This document shows positions 5,404 through 6,902 of a DNA stretch of 6,902 nucleotides, piece by piece. The notes beneath the pieces are model-generated. The model saw only the letters and a list, made by a program, of their open reading frames with translations. It was not told the origin of the DNA and did no database searches. The translations under genes were made by a program, and so were the position numbers. The number at the start of each line of letters is the position of its first letter. The stretch's first letter is position 1. Source of the DNA: Burkholderiales bacterium (GTDB lineage Bacteria > Pseudomonadota > Gammaproteobacteria > Burkholderiales > Burkholderiaceae_C); the NCBI GenBank assembly GCA_025352345.1, contig JANXTP010000392.1:1-6902 (forward strand). The letters run 5' to 3'.

Positions 5404-6849
5404 ATGAAATGGGGGTTTGACCAGCCTGAACATGAGCGACCTGGCGTCCTGTGCCCACGGCTGCCGGCGCATGACGTCGTCGTCGCCGCGGCCGTCGGTG
5501 CGACTCTCGGCGCGACGTCAGCCAAAGCGGCCGAGACGAGCCTGAGCGCCGCCAGTGCGTCGTCCACCCTCGCGCTGGTGTTTGGCATCGGCTTCGTCGT
5601 ACTGTGCCTCGCCGCCGGGGGGTTGCTGCTGCGACGACTGCGGCAGGCAGAAGCCGAAGTCGGTGAACTGCGGCAGCGGCAGGCTCTCGCGGCAACGCTG
5701 GCCCGGGTGCTCGATGTCTGGCAGTGGCGCACGGACGCCCGCCACCGCCTGTTGACGCTGGAAGCGCCGATGGGCTGCGCCAAGTCGGCGGCAGCCCACG
5801 GCGCAGTCGGGAATGCCGACAGCCTGTGGGTGCATTTCACCGGCATCGACCCGGACACCGGCGGACTGTGCCCGACCCGGCATGCTGCCTTGCGACAACG
5901 CATCGAAGCGCAGCAGGCCGCTGAAGATGTCTGGGTCAGCCACCGCGCGGCCAATGATTCGGTGCAGATCGGTGTGCTGCGCGCGCTGCAGGTGCACGAT
6001 GCCCAGGGCGCTTTCATCGGCCATGTCGGTACCTGGCGCGAATGCAGCGTTGCTGCTGCACCCGAGGCCGGCTTGCGGTCATCTGCCACGGCACCGGCTC
6101 CGCCCCCGCCTGATGCCAATGCAGAGCGCCCTGCCCCGATGCCATCGCTGACACCGCTGGCCATACCGACCGAGAACGATGCAGATTCGTTCGGCTACAC
6201 GGTGTCGCACGATCTGCGGGCGCCGATCCGCGTCGTCGAGGGCTTCACCAAGATCGTCAAGGAAGACTACGGCCGCCTGCTCGACCGCATCGGCAATGAC
6301 CACCTCGACCGCGTGCTCGGCGCCGCTGCCCGGATGAACAGCATGATCGACGCATTGCTGGCGCTGTCGCAGCTGTCGGCCAAGCCGGTGTCCCGACAGC
6401 CGGTCAACCTGTCGCAATTGGCCGGCTTCGTCATCGATGACCTGCGGCGGCAATCGCCCCAGCACACGGTGACGGTGCACATCGACCCGGCGATGCAGGT
6501 GCAGGGCGACCCGACGCTGTTGCGGGTGGTGCTCGAAAACCTGCTGGGCAACGCCTGGAAATACACCGGCAAGTGTGCCGCCCCGCAGGTCTGGTTCGAG
6601 CGCTGCACCGACACCGACACCCCCAGCTTCACCGTTCGCGACAACGGCGCCGGGTTCGACATGCGCTTCGCCGACCGTTTGTTCGGTGTCTTTCAGCGCC
6701 TGCACAGCGCCAGCGAGTTCCAGGGCACCGGTGTCGGTCTGGCCTCGGTGCGGCGCATCGTTCACAAGCACGGCGGCGAGGTATGGGCCGAGTCGGCGGT
6801 GGGCCAAGGCGCGAGCTTCCATTTCTCGCTGGCGCCGTTGTCTAACTGA
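5404..6849 (+). CDS. Membrane-anchored sensor histidine kinase
   Basis: This 481-residue protein is predicted to autophosphorylate on histidine and pass phosphate to a response regulator. A weakly hydrophobic segment lies at about 24-42, with an ATSAKA-AE signal-like end, and a clear membrane helix at about 54-76. A short coiled stretch (77-95) leads into a degenerate PAS-like region (about 97-213, VLDVWQWRTDARHRL to GTWREC). A Pro/Ala linker (215-255) follows. The HisKA H-box is at 262-274 (GYTVSHDLRAPIR, H269), and the HATPase has N379/N383 (ENLLGNAWKY), DNGAGF (413-418), an F-box (LFGVFQRLH) and GTGVGL (441-446). All catalytic boxes are intact, and they closely resemble phytochrome-type kinases. 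There is no receiver domain. The ATG at 5404 was chosen because third-position G+C is poor before it and no upstream start has a ribosome binding site; a TTG at 5173 would add an arginine-rich, unconvincing 77 residues. Confidence is high in the kinase and moderate in the start. Confidence 0.92.
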   Translation: MKWGFDQPEHERPGVLCPRLPAHDVVVAAAVGATLGATSAKAAETSLSAASASSTLALVFGIGFVVLCLAAGGLLLRRLRQAEAEVGELRQRQALAATLARVLDVWQWRTDARHRLLTLEAPMGCAKSAAAHGAVGNADSLWVHFTGIDPDTGGLCPTRHAALRQRIEAQQAAEDVWVSHRAANDSVQIGVLRALQVHDAQGAFIGHVGTWRECSVAAAPEAGLRSSATAPAPPPPDANAERPAPMPSLTPLAIPTENDADSFGYTVSHDLRAPIRVVEGFTKIVKEDYGRLLDRIGNDHLDRVLGAAARMNSMIDALLALSQLSAKPVSRQPVNLSQLAGFVIDDLRRQSPQHTVTVHIDPAMQVQGDPTLLRVVLENLLGNAWKYTGKCAAPQVWFERCTDTDTPSFTVRDNGAGFDMRFADRLFGVFQRLHSASEFQGTGVGLASVRRIVHKHGGEVWAESAVGQGASFHFSLAPLSN

Positions 6850-6902
6850 CGCAGCTCTGATATGCGGTGCTGCCGAGGGCGTGGGGTGACCGGCTCCGCT
6901 CG

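Noticed and set aside
5432..5542. ATG giving MSDLAS as an alternative start of the kinase
   Set aside because: It is in another frame and stops after 36 codons, so a frameshift would be required. Its Ser/Arg-rich product looks out of frame, while the frame from 5404 leads straight into the membrane helix.
5163..6164. A 333-codon open frame on the minus strand
   Set aside because: It covers the kinase gene in antisense and the intergenic region, has no ribosome binding site, and its translation is Ser/Ala/Arg-rich without motifs.
1..6902. CRISPR arrays, insertion sequences, tRNA or rRNA genes
   Set aside because: No regularly spaced repeats, transposase motifs, terminal repeats or tRNA-like arms were seen on either strand.

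Overview
The window is about two-thirds G+C with strong G/C preference at third codon positions. Its proteins look most like those of Burkholderiales (Betaproteobacteria, Leptothrix/Rubrivivax-like). This placement rests on family recognition and codon use, not on a database search. The window is a c-di-GMP and phosphotransfer signalling neighbourhood.

Layout. (1) Positions 1-345 are mostly unassigned. On the minus strand there is a short stretch matching the start of a branched-chain amino-acid permease (LivH-like), followed directly by an open frame that runs off the left edge. (2) Positions 346-552 (+) encode a 68-residue protein with two predicted membrane helices and a good ribosome binding site. 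It converges on the next operon with 18 bp between stop codons. (3) Positions 5030-571 (minus strand) hold a tight three-gene operon. The order is a stand-alone HPt phosphotransfer protein, then a REC-PAS-GGDEF-EAL protein (first two genes joined by an ATGA overlap), then a soluble coiled-coil GGDEF diguanylate cyclase after a 3-bp gap. (4) Positions 5031-5403 are a divergent control region. It carries a strong match to a flagellar sigma-28 (FliA) promoter reading toward the HPt operon, a perfect 7-bp-arm palindrome just upstream of it, and a TACAAT -10-like box just before the kinase gene. (5) Positions 5404-6849 (+) encode a membrane-anchored histidine kinase without a receiver domain. The last 53 bp show nothing clear.

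Proposed working together (inference): phosphate reaches the REC domain of the dual GGDEF-EAL protein through the HPt protein and/or the divergent kinase. That phosphate would bias c-di-GMP synthesis or breakdown, while the third gene supplies a second cyclase. The FliA-type promoter would time production of the module with late flagellar gene expression, so the likely output is the switch between swimming and attached growth. The most unusual protein feature is a roughly 19-residue insertion in the dual enzyme. It separates the RxxD inhibitory-site motif from GGDEF, whereas the neighbouring cyclase keeps a normal RxxD-x5-GGEEF arrangement.
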